DNA of 64,000 nt from Rhizobiaceae bacterium (GTDB lineage: Bacteria; Pseudomonadota; Alphaproteobacteria; Rhizobiales; Rhizobiaceae), in NCBI GenBank assembly GCA_019635775.1, contig JAHBYU010000006.1, forward strand, positions 183,348 to 247,347. The letters run 5' to 3'. The notes under the pieces are model-generated. The model saw only the letters and a list, made by a program, of their open reading frames with translations, did not search any database and was not told the DNA's origin. Below, piece after piece: positions 48,222 to 56,851 of the stretch; position 1 is the stretch's first letter; each line of letters opens with the position of its first letter. The translations under genes and the position numbers were made by a program.

Positions 48222-48502
48222 CAGAGGTACTTCGCAATCTCTTTGAACTCGTCGATTGACCGCCGCCGCTCACGCGCCAGCGGCCCAACCACCTCCTCAA
48301 GGCAATGATCGAGATGATCCTGAATGAGCGTCTTCTTGGCCTGTGCAATGGCCTTCTCGACGGCATGGAGCTGCTGGGCGATATCGAGGCAGGGGCGGCC
48401 AGCCTCGATCATCTCGATGACGCCGCGTAGATGGCCATCGGCTCGCCTCAATCTCTTGACGATTTGCGAGTGTGTTTTGTGAACGTGTGATGCCTGATCC
48501 AT
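48221..48502 (-). CDS. CsoR/RcnR-family metal-responsive repressor
   Basis: The 93-residue all-helical protein has the family core KRLRRADGHLRGVIEMIEAG and LHAVEKAIAQAKKTL. Candidate metal ligands are His6, Cys38, His63 and Cys67. The spacing Cys-(24)-His-(3)-Cys matches CsoR and the nickel sensor InrS, and His6 lies 32 residues before Cys38, as in InrS. With NreB- and RcnA-like exporters in the operon, nickel is the likely signal. An operator-like palindrome starts 7 bp ahead of the start codon, so it should repress its own operon. Confidence 0.9.
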   Translation of the reverse strand: MDQASHVHKTHSQIVKRLRRADGHLRGVIEMIEAGRPCLDIAQQLHAVEKAIAQAKKTLIQDHLDHCLEEVVGPLARERRRSIDEFKEIAKYL

Positions 48503-48508
48503 AGATCG

Positions 48509-48535
48509 GTCCTATCCTCCTGGAGGGGATAGGAC
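48509..48535. promoter_or_regulatory. Palindromic operator of the nickel-type operon
   Basis: GTCCTATCC and GGATAGGAC are perfect 9-bp arms around TCCTGGAGG; the whole 27 bp is nearly symmetric and has short C and G tracts, as in known CsoR/RcnR operators. It lies between the repressor gene and the divergent His-rich gene and could control both. Confidence 0.7.
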
Positions 48536-48603
48536 AATCCACTTCGGGAATGAATCCGACCAAAGACAAAGAGTTGTTAAGATTTTGGTGAGAAACCGTT
48601 AAC

Positions 48604-48990
48604 ATGTCGAACTGGGTAGGAAGAGCGGTCCTTTCCCTCGTCGTCGCTCTCGCGATGGCGTTCGGTTCGTTGTTGCCGCATGCCGCGCACCCCCCGTCGC
48701 AGAACCCGACCGCCCTTGCAACCGAGGCCAAGCGCCACGTTCAGCCTGAAGTGGAAATGGCCGAACACGGTCATAGTCACGAGGACGGGGAGGAGCACGA
48801 GCAGGCAGCCGGTCATTCCCACGGCCACAACCCCGCCGACCATTCGCACGAGACGCCGACGGCGCCGCCAGCCAGCGCGCCCGTCGTGCCGGCGCTGGCG
48901 CGGACGTGGGTGCCGATGCCACCGCACGTGGCGCATCTCGGCACGAGCTACCGGCTCGAACGTCCTCCGAGACGGATCGTCATTGCCTGA
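48604..48990 (+). CDS. Exported His-rich metal-binding protein
   Basis: The 128-residue protein has a signal peptide (SLVVALAMAFGSLLPHAAH) and a central His/Glu-rich stretch (HGHSHEDGEEHEQAAGHSHG, then HNPADHSHE), followed by a Pro-rich tail and a basic end. It should bind Ni(II), Co(II) or similar ions in the periplasm as a buffer or donor. It is divergent from the repressor operon across the palindrome at 48509-48535. A minus-strand frame over the same DNA is a shadow. The fold is not recognised beyond the His-rich part. Confidence 0.78.
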   Translation: MSNWVGRAVLSLVVALAMAFGSLLPHAAHPPSQNPTALATEAKRHVQPEVEMAEHGHSHEDGEEHEQAAGHSHGHNPADHSHETPTAPPASAPVVPALARTWVPMPPHVAHLGTSYRLERPPRRIVIA

Positions 48991-49038
48991 TCGCGGCCGC
49001 ATGCGCGGCTAAAGTCGACAACGACGATTGGAGTATCC

Positions 49039-49155
49039 ATGCAACAACCTTCTCGCGAGGGTCCGCCGCGCTGTGCGCTGGGCCGGTCCACCCTCATTAT
49101 GCTCGCCGTTCTTGTGGGACAGGCGCTCTTTGCCAGCACAGCCTTCGCGCACGCC
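49039..49155 (+). pseudogene. Truncated 5' end of an exported or membrane protein gene
   Basis: ATG 49039, 6 nt after TTGGAG, opens a signal peptide (STLIMLAVLVGQALFASTAFAHA) whose end resembles those of HupE/UreJ-type or copper-handling proteins. After about 39 codons the DNA becomes the antisense of a dabA-like fragment and the frame loses all meaning (VDRYARSQRPQRW). It lies 48 bp after the His-rich gene in the same direction and was probably its partner before a deletion. Confidence 0.55.
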
Positions 49156-49275
49156 GTTGACCGCTACGCTCGAAGCCAGCGGCCACAGCGGTGGAATGGC
49201 CTGCGTGGCTCGATGCGCCGCCGCGAGGATCTCTTCGTCGAGCAGGAGCGGCGTGTTCAGGGCTTTCATCAACAT
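49156..49275 (-). pseudogene. 5' fragment of a DUF2309 (dabA-like) gene
   Basis: ATG 49275 follows GAGGACCAGAC and lies 23 bp after the dabB stop. The 40 codons read LLLDEEILAAAHRATQAIPP and LWPLASSVAVN, which resemble the N-terminus of DabA, the zinc-binding subunit of the DAB inorganic-carbon transporter. After VAVN the frame runs into the reverse of the neighbouring signal-peptide gene. The remaining 90 percent or more of dabA, with all zinc ligands, is absent. Confidence 0.65.
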
Positions 49276-49298
49276 GTCTGGTCCTCGATCTGTCTGCT

Positions 49299-50869
49299 TC
49301 ACGCCTGCTTGCGGGCGGTCCAGCCGCCGAGCATGCGATCGATCAGGGCATTGACGTAGAGACCGTTGGAAAGGTGCACGCGCAGGCCGGCGGCCGCAGG
49401 ATGGGAAGCCCAGAGCGGGAAGAGCGCCTGCGCGACCGCAACCAGCCCGAAGCTCAGGACCGCCAGTGCCATGAGCGTCCATTCCAGGCGGCCCGGCCAG
49501 GGTGTGGCTGGCAGGGCAGCCACCGTCAGCCATTCGGCAAGGCGGTGCAGGGTGAAGTAGCCTATCGCAGCGGCCCCTCCGTAAAGAGCGGTCAAGCGTG
49601 TCAGCGGGCGTGGCGCGGCGTCCGCGAGCCCCTGAGCCAGGAGGTAGGCGACGCCGAAGATCAGGATGGCGCCCAGTGCCAGCGCCTGGGGCGACTTGTG
49701 CTCGAACCCGAAAGCCAGACCGAAAGCCGTGCCGATGGCGGCGTAGATCGCCAGCGCGATAAGGAAGGCCCGACCTACGGCCGCGCCGTCAGGCGTTGCG
49801 ACAGGGCCCGGCCGACGGATTGCGGCGATCTGCGCGACGGCTCCCCCGGACGCCATGAAGGCATGGGCCTTGTAGAGCGAATGCGCCACAATGTGGAGCA
49901 ATGCCAGTGGGAACAGCGCAAGGCCGCACTGGAGGATCATGAAGCCCATCTGGGCGACGGTCGACCAGGCGAGGGAGGTCTTCACCGCGGGCTGCGCCAG
50001 CATCACGAGCGCACCGAACAGGGCGGTGAAGCCGCCGACGATCGCCAGAACCGCCAGAACCCCCGGTGCGCCCAGCATCACGTCGGCGAACCGGATCAGG
50101 AGAAACCCGCCCGCATTGACCACTCCCGCATGGAGCAGGGCCGAAACCGGGGTAGGAGCTTCCATGACCTCGGTCAACCAGCCATGGGTGGGAACTGCGC
50201 CGACTTCAGCATCGCGGCGAGCGCCAGAAGTGCGGCTGCCATTGCGGTGAGCGCGGAGAGGTCGCCAGTACTGGCAAGCGCATTGATCGCTGCGACGTCG
50301 GTCGTGCCGGACTGCAGCGTCAGCGGAACGCAAGCGGCAACCAGAGCCCCGGCCCCAAGGGTGGAGAAGAGCTGCTTCTTGCGCGCTGCGCGCTGGGCAG
50401 CGATCCGCTGCGGATAAAAAAGCAGGAGGCGGTGCAGGGCGAAGCTGGTGGCAATCCAGGCCACGGCGAGTTGCACGACATTGCCCGCCTGGACCAGAAG
50501 CATCACCGCTGCCAGCGCCGCGCACATCCAGCCGGTGAAGCTTCCCTGCCGGTCCTCTCCGTCGAGATAGGTACGCGCGTAGCGCAGCACGATCCAGCCG
50601 ATGAAGGCGACGAGGAGGAGCATTGTCGTGCTGACTGCGTCGAGCCGGGCCGACAGCCCGATCCCGTTCCATCCCAAAAGGCCGCTGTCGCCGGCGCCGC
50701 GCAGCACGATCACGGCAAGCGAGGCGAGGGCGGCCAGCATCGCGCCGAACGCCGCGCCCTCGGCCACCGCTGCGACGAGCGGAGGACGTCGTCCCGGCCG
50801 GGCGAAGCCGAGAGCGGTGGCGAACAGCAGCAGGAGCGGCGCGGCGAGCGGAAGCAGGTAGGGTGACAA
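49299..50869 (-). pseudogene. Frameshifted proton-conducting subunit gene (dabB-like)
   Basis: Two frames make one NuoL/DabB-like membrane protein of about 520 residues. The first part (50869 to about 50195, TTG start) ends MLKSAQFPPMAG; the second resumes as HGWLTEVMEAPTPVSALLHAGVVN and ends at 49299 with LSNGLYVNALIDRMLGGW. Intact homologues read KSAQFPTHGWLTEVMEAPTP, so one base is missing near 50195. With the dabA fragment 23 bp downstream and a divergent LysR gene it fits a DAB-type carbon uptake operon rather than complex I. Probably non-functional. Confidence 0.8.
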
Positions 50870-50972
50870 ATCGGTCTCTCACTGAGTGGCTGGTGGGCGC
50901 GCTCAGATACCAAGCAAAGCGATCACAAAGAAAATTCATTGTTGTTCCCAGTTCGTTCGCTATTATCGAATG

Positions 50973-51868
50973 ATGGCTACGCTGAACTACAACCACCTCC
51001 GCTACTTCTGGGCCGTCGCCCATGACGGCAACCTCACCCGCACGGCGGAGCGTCTCAACCTCACTCAGTCCGCGCTTTCGGTGCAGATCCGCAAGCTCGA
51101 GCAACGGCTCGGCCATGCGCTGTTCGAGCGGAGGGGTAGACAGTTGCATCTGACGGAAGCCGGCCAGATCGCGCTCGACCATGCCGATGCCATATTCGCG
51201 GCCGGCGAGGAATTGCTCGGCACACTCCGAGAGTCCGGCGTTGCACGTCAGGCATTGCGGGTCGGTTCTCTCGCCACCCTGTCGCGCAACTTCCAGATGG
51301 AGTTCCTTCGGCCGGTTCTCGGCCGGACCGACATCGACCTCGTCCTGCGTTCCGGAAGTGCTGCGGAGTTGCTGCGCGCCCTGGAGGCCCTCAACCTCGA
51401 CGTGGTCCTGCTCAATCAGGCGCCGGCCGCCGACGCCCTGACCCCGTTCGTAACCCACCGTCTCTGGCCGAGCGTTCCGTCAGCCTGGTCGGGACACCGG
51501 CCAGGTTGCGCGAGACCGTCAGTCTCGCCGAGAGGCTGAGGAGCCATCCAATCATTCTGCCGACGCTCGACAGCACGGTGCGGAGCGGGTTCGACGCTCT
51601 CGCTGATCGCCTCGGCGTGCGGCCGCAGATCGTCGCCGAGGTGGAAGACATGGCCATGATGCGGCTGCTGGCGCGCGAGGACATCGGTCTGGCGGTCCTG
51701 CCGCCGATCGTGGTCAAGGACGAGATTGCGGGGGGTGTGCTCATCGAAGGCGATCAGTTGCCAGGTATTTTGGAAGCGTTCCACGCTGTGACGATGACAC
51801 GGCGGTTCCCGAACCCGCTGGTGCGCGAGCTGCTCATTCCTGCAACTGCTAACGCGGGATGCGAATAA
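50973..51868 (+). pseudogene. Frameshifted LysR-family regulator
   Basis: The first frame (ATG 50973, or 50970) has a full LysR helix-turn-helix: NYNHLRYFWAVAHDGNL and LTQSALSVQIRKLEQRLGH. It runs into a changed frame after FVTHRL near 51465. The second frame resumes LAERSVSLVGTPARLRE and continues with PIILPTLDSTVRSGFDALAD to 51868, the effector-binding domain. Restoring one base (CTCCTGG) would rejoin them. It is divergent from dabB, the usual place for a regulator of that operon. Confidence 0.8.
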
Positions 51869-52113
51869 CTGGCTGGGTTACGATCAAGTGCTGATTTCCG
51901 ACCCGCCGGGCCGGGCGGGTTCTACTCTGTTACCGATGGCCGAGGCCCGGCTTGCTGCTGAGCGCGGTTCGCGCCAGGCGCGGCGTTGGCCACCGCCTTT
52001 ACTTGCGAGGACGAGAGAGCACTCGAAAGATCAGACCCACAAAGAGTTTTCCTCTCGAACCGTCAGTACCGAGATTCGGCCGCCCGAAACGCCGGGCGCG
52101 GAGCGATCCGGTG

Positions 52114-53145
52114 TCAGTTCCGCGCCGGATCGACCGATTGCCGCAGCTGTTCGGCGATCGTCGCCATGCCAGCATCGCTATTGGCGACCGCGCCAGTGAC
52201 CCGACCGGTTTGGAGGTCTGCCGTCATCAGAGCGCGGAAGCCATAATTGACGCCCTCGTGCCAGATGGTGGCGCCTCCATCAGAGAAGACCCCGAGAGCA
52301 GCTTGTCCGGTGACGGGAGTGACCATGCGCTTTGCCAGGTCGCGCGGCACAATCGCGCCGGGTGCGCCGTTTACCGCGGCAAAGATGCCCTGCATGATCC
52401 GTGCGAGGTGCTCGGCGCGGCACCACAGGCCGGCGGCGGCGCTCTCGGGATAGCGATGGTAGCCGCCTGGGACCATGCTGCCATCCTCGAGATGCGCGAA
52501 GGCGATATCTCCCGTGGGGGCGAGGTCGAACGTCGCTCCGGCCGCGCCAAGCGGTTCGAGAACGGCCGCGCGCACATAATCGGCGAAGCGCTGCCCACTG
52601 ATCTCTTCGATCAGGAGCTGGAGGACGCACGTCCCGCCGCCGGAATACGCATATTCCGCGCAGATCGCTCGGTCTGCGCGCACGGGCTGCGTGTTCGCAG
52701 GCGCCTGACCGTCGAGGATCTGAACTAGCGTGGGAATGGCCGCATTTGCTCCATAGCCCGGAAATCCGCTCACGGATATGCCGGCCGTATGAGACATCAA
52801 AGCGGCCGCCGTCGCCCGCTCGGCGCAGTGCCCCTGTAGACGCCAGCCCCGCAGATATTCGTTTACCGGCCTGTCGAGGTCCAGCCGCCCGTCGCGGACC
52901 AACGTCATGGCGGCTAATGCAGCAACGGTCTTAGAGCATGACGCGGCCTGGAACAGCGTCCCTGCGTCGACGGAACGGCCCGCCGCAGCGAGCCCACCAT
53001 GGCGCGACAGCCAGCCCCGCGAATCTCCGATGGCGACCTGAAAGCCTGTGCCATCTGCAGCAAGCGCGCCGGCGGCGCCAGCACGTATTGCGAGGCCAAC
53101 TCCGCCCGCTACCGCCATGAAGCGCCTGCGCGTGACGTCAACCAT
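52114..53145 (-). CDS. Beta-lactamase-family serine hydrolase
   Basis: The 343-residue protein starts with a twin-arginine-like signal (TRRRFMAVAGGVGLAIRAGA). The active-site motif SCSKTVAALAAMTL gives SxxK near residue 70, and YAYSGGGTCVLQ near residue 165 supplies the Tyr. It belongs to the class C/esterase group of serine hydrolases (PF00144), whose substrates vary widely. The C-terminal EGVNYGFRALMTAD segment fits. No neighbouring gene shows its role. Upstream of it lies a gene-free stretch. Confidence 0.87.
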   Translation of the reverse strand: MVDVTRRRFMAVAGGVGLAIRAGAAGALAADGTGFQVAIGDSRGWLSRHGGLAAAGRSVDAGTLFQAASCSKTVAALAAMTLVRDGRLDLDRPVNEYLRGWRLQGHCAERATAAALMSHTAGISVSGFPGYGANAAIPTLVQILDGQAPANTQPVRADRAICAEYAYSGGGTCVLQLLIEEISGQRFADYVRAAVLEPLGAAGATFDLAPTGDIAFAHLEDGSMVPGGYHRYPESAAAGLWCRAEHLARIMQGIFAAVNGAPGAIVPRDLAKRMVTPVTGQAALGVFSDGGATIWHEGVNYGFRALMTADLQTGRVTGAVANSDAGMATIAEQLRQSVDPARN

Positions 53146-53629
53146 CGTCGGACACCGCGCGCTCGAGCAGCCGGACCTGCGCCATGTCGGCCCCGAGGTG
53201 TTCCTCCCTCCATGCGCCCACGTTCATCTATCGCGCACCGTTCCGATCCGCATCTTCTTTCGTCCGACCTTCCGGTCTGCGACCGCGTTTCCGGCAGAGC
53301 TTGGCTGCAATCGCCACCGTAACCGCACGCGCACGGCGCCGGGTCGGCGCGAACGTTGCCATGGCCCCAACGGCGCGTCCAGCCGTTTCCAGCGAGCCGA
53401 GCATCGCCGTGCTAGGAGGAACCGCAGCCGGAAATCCCATCGCTGCTGGGATAACGGCTGCCTTCTCTTTGCAGGCAGTGGGTCTTTGTGCCCGTTCATC
53501 ACCTGTTGTATGATTTGATGACCATGCGTCTGATCTCAGCATGCATCCCGGGGTTTGAGAACAACGTTTCAACTCGTTCTAATTCGCCTTGCAGAGCTTG
53601 TCACACCTTCATGAGAAAGGAGACACCGC
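53146..53629. other. Gene-poor stretch, possible degraded DNA
   Basis: Nearly 480 bp contain only short open frames on both strands without recognisable domains or good ribosome binding sites. The part 53300-53480 has coding-like composition on the minus strand but no recognisable protein. It may be remnant DNA in the accessory region. Confidence 0.4.
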
Positions 53630-54109
53630 GTGGAAATAGAACATCGCCTCGCAGAACTTGGTCTGAACTTACCTCCAGAGCCTCAACCGCCTCCGGGAGT
53701 GACTGTGCCTTTCCAGTGGGTCCGTGTATTCGGCCAACATGCCTACGTATCAGGGCATGGGCCCCAGCGGGCAGACGGAACTTTCGTGCCGCCGGGAAAG
53801 GTGGGAGGAGAGGTTTCTCTCGATCAAGCATACAATTCGGCAAGACTCGCAACACTGGCTATGTTGGGAAGCCTTCAGCGGTCACTCGGTAGCTTGGAAT
53901 ACATCGATAGTTGGCTTTGCATCAACGGTTACATCGCTGTGACGCCCGGCTTCAATCGCACAACGCAAGTGATCAATGGCTGCTCGGATGTCCTCATAGA
54001 AGTTTTCGGAGCAGAAAGGGGAGCGCACGCACGCACCGCGATCGGAGTAGCTGAATTGCCACTGGGTTTACCGGTCGTAATTTCGGCAGAAGTGGCACTT
54101 ACCAAATAG
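53630..54109 (+). CDS. RidA/YjgF-family protein
   Basis: The 159-residue protein begins at GTG 53630, seven nt after AAGGAG. It is a RidA relative of the longer type: AELGLNLPPEPQPPPGVTVP, AYVSGHGPQRADGTF, LATLAMLGSLQRSLGSL and ARTAIGVAELPLGLPVVISAE. Family members hydrolyse reactive enamines or imines, using a conserved Arg in the ARTAIGVAELP strand. The exact substrate is unknown. It stands alone. Confidence 0.88.
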   Translation: MEIEHRLAELGLNLPPEPQPPPGVTVPFQWVRVFGQHAYVSGHGPQRADGTFVPPGKVGGEVSLDQAYNSARLATLAMLGSLQRSLGSLEYIDSWLCINGYIAVTPGFNRTTQVINGCSDVLIEVFGAERGAHARTAIGVAELPLGLPVVISAEVALTK

Positions 54110-54235
54110 TAGCCCGCTGGAGCGTTGACATTACGAGCGCTTGGCGTTCGACATCGAAGGGCTGACGAAATCGTTCCTCGCATGTATGTCTTGGCTGACG
54201 GCAAGGATTGGACGGGGTGCCTCATCCCCTAGGCC

Positions 54236-54568
54236 CTATCGCCAAGTGCCCTTTGAGCCAGACTTGCAGGTAACGGTTCGGTCGACCTTCAGTGTGCAGT
54301 CGTCGTGTTTACCTCGGAACCGCAATTTATTCGCCGTGTGCTTGATCACCTTGGCGGGGCCAAAACTTTCCGTGGCTTCGTCGAGACCCTGACGAAATTT
54401 CCCCATGCCCCGACTACCCTGCACTTTGCTGGCCGGCCCGACTTTAAAGTCGAGGTTCACCGTTTGTCGGTCCTTCAGAAGCTTTCCGGAATCCGCCTGT
54501 GCCAAAATAGCTGAAGTCAACAGCGAGAAGATCGCGACCCACGCCAACTTTGACAGTGTTCTTTCCAT
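54236..54568 (-). CDS. Small exported hypothetical protein
   Basis: From ATG 54568 (directly after GGAGGGGAAG) the product has 110 residues: a signal peptide (LAWVAIFSLLTSAILAQA) and a mature basic domain with two Cys, FGPAKVIKHTANKLRFRGKH then DDCTLKVDRTVTC. The two Cys may form a disulfide. I do not recognise the family. Its stop is 126 bp from the convergent RidA stop. Confidence 0.65.
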   Translation of the reverse strand: MERTLSKLAWVAIFSLLTSAILAQADSGKLLKDRQTVNLDFKVGPASKVQGSRGMGKFRQGLDEATESFGPAKVIKHTANKLRFRGKHDDCTLKVDRTVTCKSGSKGTWR

Positions 54569-54918
54569 CTTCCCCTCCACCCGCGATCAGGATGCCGCAG
54601 ATGCGGTAGGCCTGCAAGATAAAGCCCGGCGAAATGGCCGGGCTATGAAAGGCAACTACTCGCGGTCTAGATGGTAGAGTAATCATCCGGCTCGGCCGAA
54701 CTCGTCTGGAGGGCGGTCATGCCGATGGCAGTAGGCCATTCTCCCTAATGGAGCTGTCCGCTACATGTTTTCTATCGGGCAATCAGGCTTGTAAACAACA
54801 GAAATTTGGCCCATGGGGCGCCTTTACGATGCAAGCTGCGTGTAGGATTGGATTTATGCGGTTTGCGTACGCAAATTTGCTCGGAAAAAGGATCGGCCCA
54901 CTCGGGGCCGCCCTTGTG
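54569..54918. other. Intergenic region with one terminator-like hairpin
   Basis: The 350 bp between two leftward genes are lower in GC than the surroundings, especially 54720-54900. Apart from the hairpin at 54623-54644 nothing was recognised. Confidence 0.5.
54623..54644 (-). terminator. Hairpin in gene-poor stretch
   Basis: AGCCCGGC and GCCGGGCT form a perfect 8-bp stem with a 6-nt loop. On the minus strand it is followed by TTATCTT, so it could terminate leftward transcription from the membrane-protein gene. Confidence 0.5.
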
Positions 54919-55803
54919 TTAGCGCCACGGGCGCGTCCAGCCTTCGACCACAACACGATTGTCCCGGTGATTGCCGCCGAGAACAGCGCCGAAGTAGGCT
55001 CCCACGCCGCCGATAAGAAGTGAAGCAGCGGTTATGAAGGCGGCCAGTACCCCAAGCTGTCTTGCCCTGTCTGCAGCAGCTCTCGCTTGAGCCTCAATGT
55101 CTTGCGCCTGAGCGTAGAGCTGATCAACACGTTGTGAAGCTTCCTCGGGTGAAATGCTCGCACGAGCAGCAACGACATCGACGAGATACTGCCGATCTTC
55201 CGGCGCCAACGTGCCTTCCGCAACCGCCGCAAGCAATACACGGCTTACCTCTGCACGCTGGTCCGCAGGTACCGCTTCTGCAGTTGTGCTTCCGCGAAGC
55301 AGGCGATCAACGATCATATTGCCCGGGCCTTCTAGTTCATCGGCGGATCCGGCTGTGGCTGCGGCTGCGCCGGCCGCAACAGTGCTTGCGGCATTAGTTG
55401 CGGTTGCTATGCCTGCAGTAGCGCCGGAGAATGCAATGACCGCACCGATAAGGACTCCCATCCCCCAAACTGCAAGGCCATGTGCGCCGTCTCTGACGTC
55501 AGACTCCTCTTCCGTGGCATCATAGTTCCGGCGTCGCAGACGCCCAGTCAGATACCCGCCGGCGATAAAACCTGATACCTGAACCCAGACCAGCCAGAGC
55601 GCCGCGGCGATGGCGAAAGCGGTAAGTGAGATTCCGGTTCCTTCGTAGGCGGATGTAAGCGAAAGACCAACTGCCGATCCGAAAGTCAGCAGGACCAGAG
55701 AGATCGCGGCGGACAATACGGTACCAGCGAAAATCGCCGGCCAATCCACGTATGACTTGTCGTCTGACGTTTGTATGGGTGATGTTACGATAACGTCGCT
55801 CAT
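54919..55803 (-). CDS. Multi-span membrane protein of unknown function
   Basis: The 294-residue protein from ATG 55803 (after ATGGAGGTAGCT) has about five hydrophobic segments: DWPAIFAGTVLSAAISLVLL, LTAFAIAAALWLVWVQ, HGLAVWGMGVLIGAVIAFSG, an Ala-rich stretch, and AFITAASLLIGGVGAYFGAV. Between the last two is a soluble helical part (ADQRAEVSRVLLAAVAEGT, then EEASQRVDQLYAQAQ). Similar proteins of unknown function occur in many rhizobia. A 24-residue membrane peptide gene lies just downstream on the right side. Confidence 0.75.
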   Translation of the reverse strand: MSDVIVTSPIQTSDDKSYVDWPAIFAGTVLSAAISLVLLTFGSAVGLSLTSAYEGTGISLTAFAIAAALWLVWVQVSGFIAGGYLTGRLRRRNYDATEEESDVRDGAHGLAVWGMGVLIGAVIAFSGATAGIATATNAASTVAAGAAAATAGSADELEGPGNMIVDRLLRGSTTAEAVPADQRAEVSRVLLAAVAEGTLAPEDRQYLVDVVAARASISPEEASQRVDQLYAQAQDIEAQARAAADRARQLGVLAAFITAASLLIGGVGAYFGAVLGGNHRDNRVVVEGWTRPWR

Positions 55804-55848
55804 AGCTACCTCCATTTTTCTGATCTGAACCGCTTCGTGCAAGCGTGT

Positions 55849-55923
55849 TCAGCGGAGGCCGAAAAGAGAGAGGACAGCGAGAATGACTACTACGAGGCCG
55901 ACAAGATAGATAATTCCGTGCAT
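55849..55923 (-). CDS. 24-residue membrane peptide
   Basis: ATG 55923 follows CAGGAGGGTTCC, an excellent site, and encodes a single hydrophobic helix (GIIYLVGLVVVILAVLSLF) ending GLR. It reads the same way as the membrane protein whose start is 45 bp downstream. Very similar tiny hydrophobic proteins occur in other Rhizobiales, to my recollection. The function is unknown. Confidence 0.65.
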   Translation of the reverse strand: MHGIIYLVGLVVVILAVLSLFGLR

Positions 55924-56083
55924 GGAACCCTCCTGATTTGGTATCCACACGAAAGCGTTTTCACTAGGGAAAGGTTCCAAGAAGTACGTCGGTAACTTTG
56001 GCGAATGTCGCGCTCCTGAACGCGATGGAGGGCCTGAAGGACGCCAGAGCGGCGCACAAGGCATTGAGGCCGCTGCGGCGCGC

Positions 56084-56716
56084 TCACTGACATTGCTGGC
56101 GCGGCCCGCCGCCATAAGGCTGATAGCTATTGTCTTCCGGCCGATACGAGCGGTAGCGACTAAAGCAGGACTCGATGTGATCCGAATTCGGGTACGCGGC
56201 CGAGTCTTCGTCTTGATAAAGCGAGTCGAAGGATGCGGCCGCCGCGGAAGCTTCCAGGTAGACTGCATCGTCGTCAGTGCTGGCCGTGGCTGGGGAGAAC
56301 GGCGAGATGCATTCACGCTTAAAGCCGCTGAAGGACATGTAACTGTTATCTGAGGGTTGGTATGAGCGGTACCGATGGGTGCACCATGTTAAGTGGTTAT
56401 AGCTTTGGGTCACAGGCTCCGAAGTTTGAATACCATCGACCGACGCCGTTTTCGTGTCATCGATGCCCACCTGTGGTTCATTCGCCTCTTCCTGGGTTGC
56501 GGGCTGCAAGACGGGTCGCCGTTCGATGCGATCAAAGTCCTGCATCCTGGTGTCCACCCTTACCGGGTCTGACGGCCATAACATTGCCACGTCGACAGCC
56601 GGCTTTTGGACCGGCACCGGCTCGGCGGTGAGATAAGCGATGGCGAATCCGACGCCACCCACGAATGCACCAAGGGTAAGCGCGAAGCCTCCCAATGCTG
56701 CCACTAGATATCTCAT
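56084..56716 (-). CDS. BA14K-like protein with two motif copies
   Basis: The 210-residue protein from ATG 56716 (after GCAGGAGCGAGAG) has an N-terminal membrane anchor or signal (LVAALGGFALTLGAFVGG). Two BA14K-type repeats follow: HLTWCTHRYRSYQPSDNSY and, at the C-terminus, HIESCFSRYRSYRPEDNSY. BA14K proteins of Brucella and rhizobia are exported and reported to be lectin-like and immunoreactive; most have one copy of the motif. The repeats are separated by an acidic, low-complexity region. Confidence 0.8.
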   Translation of the reverse strand: MRYLVAALGGFALTLGAFVGGVGFAIAYLTAEPVPVQKPAVDVAMLWPSDPVRVDTRMQDFDRIERRPVLQPATQEEANEPQVGIDDTKTASVDGIQTSEPVTQSYNHLTWCTHRYRSYQPSDNSYMSFSGFKRECISPFSPATASTDDDAVYLEASAAAASFDSLYQDEDSAAYPNSDHIESCFSRYRSYRPEDNSYQPYGGGPRQQCQ

Positions 56717-56851
56717 CTCTCGCTCCTGCCACTTCATTCTAGACAGAATGCAAAAGTCGCGCTCGGAGTTCCCCATATGCGGGAAGGGGACTGGGTTGAC
56801 CTAGCGAGGCAACTTCCTATCGTAGAGGTATCTTCCCGCCTATAAAAGGCG

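Noticed and set aside
48577-49002. A minus-strand frame of 141 codons over the His-rich gene
   Set aside because: The plus-strand frame has a clear signal peptide and a metal-binding His-rich pattern; the minus frame is Arg-rich as expected of an antisense shadow.
52114-52728. A plus-strand frame of over 200 codons within the serine hydrolase gene
   Set aside because: The minus-strand frame has a twin-arginine signal and the SxxK motif; the plus frame has no recognisable feature.
53184-53572. Overlapping frames on both strands after the serine hydrolase gene
   Set aside because: Composition is coding-like, but no domain, ribosome binding site or family could be seen, so no gene is claimed.
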